Assembly (NCBI RefSeq): GCF_050948175.1
Contig: NC_135197.1
Location: forward strand, 3,428,501 to 3,492,500
From: Xylocopa sonorina
Lineage: Eukaryota > Arthropoda > Insecta > Hymenoptera > Apidae
Direction of reading: 5' to 3'
Length of the DNA: 64,000 nt
Positions 61,101 to 64,000 of the stretch are shown one piece after another. Position 1 is the first letter of the stretch. Every line of letters starts with the position of its first letter. The notes beneath the pieces were generated by a model. The model was not told where the DNA came from. It saw only the letters and a program-made list of their open reading frames with translations, and did not search any database. Both the position numbers and the translations under genes were made by a program.

Positions 61101-63991
61101 GCGTCGGGGCCAAGCCAAGATTTGTAGTCGCGGCATAAATTCGAGCTTTCGCCCTTCTCCGACTTGCCTTAATAGATTAGTGGCCCCGATAAAGGCGTCC
61201 AATACGTGTTTGTGTGTATTGAACCGTTCTCTCTCTCTCTCTCCCTCTCTCTCTCTTTCTCTCTTTAATTCACTAGTTACTGCTTCTACCAGCGACTGAT
61301 TCGAATTAATACATCGATCGTTTCTTTTGTCCGTCGAAATCGACGAATCGTACGACAAATACGGTGATATGCCGATGCAAAGAAATTAAGATCCATTTGA
61401 CACGTATCAGTGACGCGTTCGTTTGATTCCATAAAGTTCCGTCAATACGGAACCATCGTTCACCACCGTTTTCTTGTGTGCAAACGTGTCCACGTCGATC
61501 CATTTATCACCAAACTATCCGATCTATCATACGACGCGAAATTATCATTGAAGTGACACGGAACTGTCCCTGAACGGATGCATCGCTAATAGGTGTAGAT
61601 AGAGCTCTAACCCACCACTTTCGTTCCATTGGGAATTGACTGAGAGCCTGATTACCTAATCTCGACAAATTAACCCCCTGACATTTTATTCGATTGCAGC
61701 ATGCTATTTATTTCGAATCTTTCTACGTTCTTTCAGCCAATAGTATATTCAATGATGGAAGTTTTTAAATACACATCTCTGCAAATGATCTCAGTATTTT
61801 TACTACATCTGCCGTGTTCGTCTCTGCCGAGTTCGTTCACGAGTTGCGCACGTAGACCGACAGGATGGCGAGCGTGTAAAAACATTTGCAAAGGACGAAG
61901 AAGTGGAAGAAGAAGAGGAGCCACATAAACACATAATTACGTAACTGAAATGCGGAGAAACGTGTATACACTAAACTGTCAAATATTGATAGGCGCAAGT
62001 CCGTAAACGTGTTCGAGGAGGAGGCAGACACCGGTGTATGTGCTCTAGACACACAGCGACAGAGGAGAAGTTTCATGCATAACACCGAGAGAAGGTGAGC
62101 ACCCAGAGGCATACACGAGGAAAAGGAAAGCGAAGTGGCACGGGTAGAAGGCGCTGGTAGGACAGAGACGGGACGACGCATCGTGAGGAACGGAGATAGA
62201 GAGAGCAAGAGAAACCGATCCAAACGCTTAAAGAGCCACGGGGGTGTTCAACAGCGTTCCGCACTCGACGACGAAATGGCCTCCCGCCGCTTTATCGAAA
62301 CGGGAAAACCAATCCTCTCTCTGCACCTTCGTTCGCCTTTCGCGTATGTGCCTATATTACCTTCGATCCGCATCTCTGCAACCCCTGGCCAGCCCCTACA
62401 GGCACCGCCGCTTACCCCGACCGGCTGCAGCCCACCACCTCCAAAACCACCCCTTCCGTCCTCGACCCCTACGGTAACGCGTTCGGCATCTCCACCCGGA
62501 CCAGCCTCCCACACGAGCCGGCTCGCTGTGTTCTCAGCCGGACGCAACCCTCAGGAATTTCATTTCGTATCCCAGGCTAATTATATGCCGGGGTTTTACA
62601 CACGCGCCCGTTTCTCTTTCGTTCGTACGGACGCGTCTTGCTCTTGGCACCGTCGCCGCTCTCGTCGAACGTTCATCCCCCTTTACGCTATAGCCACTCG
62701 CCACCCTTAAAGGACCAACTAACTAGGAAATGGTACGTCAAATCTGTGTTGTCTGGGTGAAACGTTGAGGGATCGTCGAAGGTGGGAGGGTGGTGGTTTC
62801 AGTTCCTGGGGTGTAAAGTGCAGGTGTGTCCGAGCGGTGAATCTATTCCAAGTTTGATGGATCTACCCGCGTGTGTACGTCTATGTATGTGTAATAAAAG
62901 AAATTGCTTTTCGAAAAAGAACGATATTACGTTCCACAAGGCAATCTCGTACGCGATATCGGGCATTACCGTCGAAAGTAATCGCGGAACTAATTTAAAT
63001 TTGTCGGAGGTCTTAAATTCGCCCCGAGTTCTCTTAAAATTTTTACAATCGCAGCTGACCTAATTATCAGTTTTTCCATAAATTCGAGAAAAATAAACGG
63101 CCGCCCGTCACGCGTAAAAACGAACTTTCACGATCTCTTCTAAATAATCAAACTTCGCCGGATTGCTCAAGTTTAAACGAGCCGGGGCGACAAATTCGTT
63201 CCCCGTTTATCGAGAAGTCGTCCGTTCGGGACGCGAATGTCTTCTAATCGCGGGAACATACGGTCGCAGTTTCATCCAGTTGTTGTATCCAGGGAAAGTA
63301 ATTTATCCGAGGTAGCGATACCGGGAAACACTCGAAAAAAGGACATTCCGTGCGGGAAAAGCGTATTATTGCGGGGAGGTTCGTTCTAATACGAAGGTGC
63401 TGATAGCTGTGATTGCTCGACCGACGACATAGGGGTGGGTTACCGTGGCTGTAGCGGTGATTCTGTCCGCAGCCATCCAGTTACCACCACGAACGTACTT
63501 CCACCTTTCAGCTTCCAGACTCTTTCCCTTCGTTCTCTCTTTGCTTATCCATCTTTGCAGGCATTCGCGTCTGTGTTGCGTCTAACGACGATCGCCGTTT
63601 TCCTACCTGCGACCATCGCTCACTCTCTCCGCGTCGCGATTAAACCCTCGCGAAATTACGATGATTTTATGCGTACTCGAAAACACGGTAAAGTTAAAGA
63701 TGAAAAAGTTGACACGGAAAAATATCGTTTAATTTTCTCAGATAAAGCGCGAGCCAGTCTCGCGTCTTTTCCTTTGGAGGGAAATTGAATTTCTAAATCA
63801 AAACCAGAATTCAAAGTGATCGCCTAATAAGCGTGATGAAATTAACGCAGCAATTATTACGTACGAGAGTACATTAGGTAAGAAGTTGCAATGTTCGAAA
63901 AGCACCTTCTACAACACTAATCGATCAAAAGCTATCACCATACTAAGTAACTAAAATTATAGATTGGCAACTTAATATAATAATACCTACC
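33131..63991 (-). CDS. Rox8: TIA-1/TIAR (Rox8) RNA-binding protein, 3' half; partial at right edge
   Basis: Exons in transcription order: (beyond 64000)..63991, 49739-49559, 43171-43042, 40590-40349, 36684-36504 and a terminal exon starting at 33392 or 33355. All borders are GT/AG and phases agree. At the edge the last 10 bases read LHQ + G before GTAGGT, joining to ANAKPLTFDEVYNQSSPTN. RRM3 follows: RNP2-like CTVYCGGL, RNP1-like KGYAFIRF, ending VKCSWGKESGDPNN, as in TIA-1. After it comes a low-complexity tail with 11 Ala, GVGG repeats, Tyr/Gln-rich QGYTYG-type sequence, Pro7 and MQQFQ. TIA-1 proteins bind U-rich RNA, regulate splice sites near weak donors and nucleate stress granules through such tails. 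RRM1 and RRM2 lie outside the window. Family assignment is firm; the gene symbol follows the fly orthologue and the exact C-terminus is open. Confidence 0.95.
33395..36503 (-). other. TIA-1 intron before the terminal exon
   Basis: The 5' part (34.2-36.5 kb) is plain AT-rich intron. The 3' part (33.4-34.2 kb) already has the T/C-rich (+) composition of the 3' UTR block, which may mean an alternative longer terminal exon or intron retention. No nested gene was found. Confidence 0.5.
37080..38475 (+). repeat. ~220-bp direct repeat pair inside a TIA-1 intron
   Basis: 37080-37300 and 38256-38475 align in the same orientation. Shared blocks include TTTACA(A/G)TCCTG, GCATTCGG, CTTTAAGGG(T/C)GTC(G/A)TTTCA, GAAAGATATTCT and CTTAAAA-TTGCGC, in the same order and near-equal spacing. 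Identity is about 70-75 per cent by eye. They start 1.18 kb apart in the intron between the exons at 36684 and 40349. Old dispersed repeat or local duplication. Confidence 0.65.
40591..43041 (-). other. TIA-1 intron, 2.5 kb
   Basis: Contains a GC-richer part near 41150-41650 and otherwise AT-rich sequence. Short open frames at 41327-41817 lack motifs. No RNA gene or clear repeat was recognised. Confidence 0.5.
46236..46288 (+). repeat. G-rich run followed by (CTG)6
   Basis: 46236-46268 is almost pure G with single A or C interruptions, including a 10-base G run, and so could form a G-quadruplex on the plus strand (C-rich on the TIA-1 pre-mRNA). Six CTG units follow at 46271-46288. The Gly/Ala/Cys-rich open frames here result from this. 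Confidence 0.85.
46471..46551. repeat. Nested perfect inverted repeat, 81 bp
   Basis: CGCTGGAA (46471-46478) pairs with TTCCAGCG (46544-46551). Inside, CGGTTCAATT (46484-46493) pairs with AATTGAACCG (46522-46531). Just outside on the left is ATACAGGGTGTTCG, which resembles ends of some insect transposons. Likely a short palindromic element fragment in the RRM3 intron. Confidence 0.55.
54449..55165 (+). repeat. ~95-110-bp direct repeat pair
   Basis: Both copies begin CGATCGGTTAAC (54449 and 55058). They share GAACTTTT..ACTCG, CG(A/G)CAA(T/C)TTGCT, and TGTTCCGATCG, ending near 54540 and 55165. The second copy carries ~15 bp of extra sequence after the first block. The pair lies within the 14-kb TIA-1 intron. 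Confidence 0.6.
57060..57096 (+). repeat. (CT)n-rich simple repeat
   Basis: Almost continuous CT dinucleotides with a few T or C interruptions. Confidence 0.9.
57263..57296 (+). repeat. Exact 16-bp tandem duplication
   Basis: TGTATTATAAAACGTT occurs at 57263-57278 and again at 57281-57296, separated by two bases. Exact identity suggests a recent slippage or small duplication. Confidence 0.85.
58128..58171 (+). repeat. (AAT)n microsatellite
   Basis: About 14 uninterrupted ATA/AAT units. Open frames at 58012-58235 encode poly-Ile or poly-Asn through it and are not genes. Confidence 0.95.
61228..61265 (+). repeat. (CT)n-rich simple repeat
   Basis: CT dinucleotide run with isolated interruptions. 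On the minus strand it produces the Arg/Glu-repeat open frame 61038-61358, which is not a gene. Confidence 0.9.
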
Positions 63992-64000
63992 CTGGTGCAG

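Larger units (their letters stand above)
49740..63990 (-). other. TIA-1 intron of 14.25 kb
   Basis: Bounded by donor GTAGGT (63990-63985) and acceptor TTTCTGTTTGCAG (ending 49740). The left 2.3 kb is AT-rich. From 52 kb on it is patchily GC/CpG-rich with purine or pyrimidine tracts. Repeats inside are listed separately. The longest open frame (62135-62710 plus, 191 residues) is Pro/Ser/Arg-rich without a domain. I see no nested gene I can support. Confidence 0.8.

Overview
This is animal nuclear DNA, most likely from an insect and probably a hymenopteran (bee-like). It carries intron-split genes with GT/AG junctions, AT-rich intergenic DNA alternating with CpG-rich blocks, microsatellites and degraded transposons. 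There are no bacterial operons, ribosome binding sites or CRISPR arrays. The order-level assignment is inferred from general character, not from a database match.

Three protein-coding genes could be reconstructed, all on the minus strand. (1) 5312-12310: a secreted animal haem-peroxidase family protein. Eight exons join to exactly 704 codons including the stop. Three residues that anchor the haem in active family members appear to be replaced (Val for the ester-forming Asp, Ala for the proximal His, Val for the Asn that pairs with it), so it looks like a pseudo-peroxidase. (2) 14102-16492: PRPF3/Prp3, the U4/U6 snRNP splicing factor, five exons, 634 residues, apparently complete. (3) 33131-63991 and beyond the right edge: the 3' half of a TIA-1/TIAR (Drosophila Rox8) RNA-binding protein. 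It covers RRM3 and a long Ala/Gly/Pro/Gln-rich low-complexity tail; RRM1 and RRM2 must lie past 64000. Its last exon has two phase-compatible acceptors 37 bases apart that give very different C-termini.

Layout. 1-5.3 kb: intergenic, rich in degenerate repeats (a ~36-bp minisatellite, a ~173-bp tandem duplication, inverted and direct repeat pairs, a 10-bp repeat). 5.3-12.3 kb: peroxidase. 12.76-13.22 kb: non-autonomous hAT-type element. 14.1-16.5 kb: Prp3. 16.5-23 kb: no gene seen, but it holds an imperfect hairpin, a conserved-looking hairpin tail, and a dense cluster of near-perfect inverted repeats around a putative solo LTR (20.05-20.48 kb). About 23.2-33.1 kb (composition continuing to ~34.2 kb): a strongly strand-asymmetric, T/C-rich (+ strand) block, best explained as a very long 3' UTR of the TIA-1 gene. 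33.1-64 kb: TIA-1/Rox8 exons separated by introns of 3 to 14 kb, with further repeat pairs, inverted repeats and low-complexity runs.

The genes are not an operon. Prp3 (pre-mRNA splicing) and TIA-1/Rox8 (alternative splicing, translational control, stress granules) both concern RNA processing, but nothing in the sequence links their regulation. The most interesting observations are the coordinated loss of haem-binding residues, the tandem-acceptor choice for the TIA-1 tail, and the hairpin cluster at 20.05-20.48 kb.
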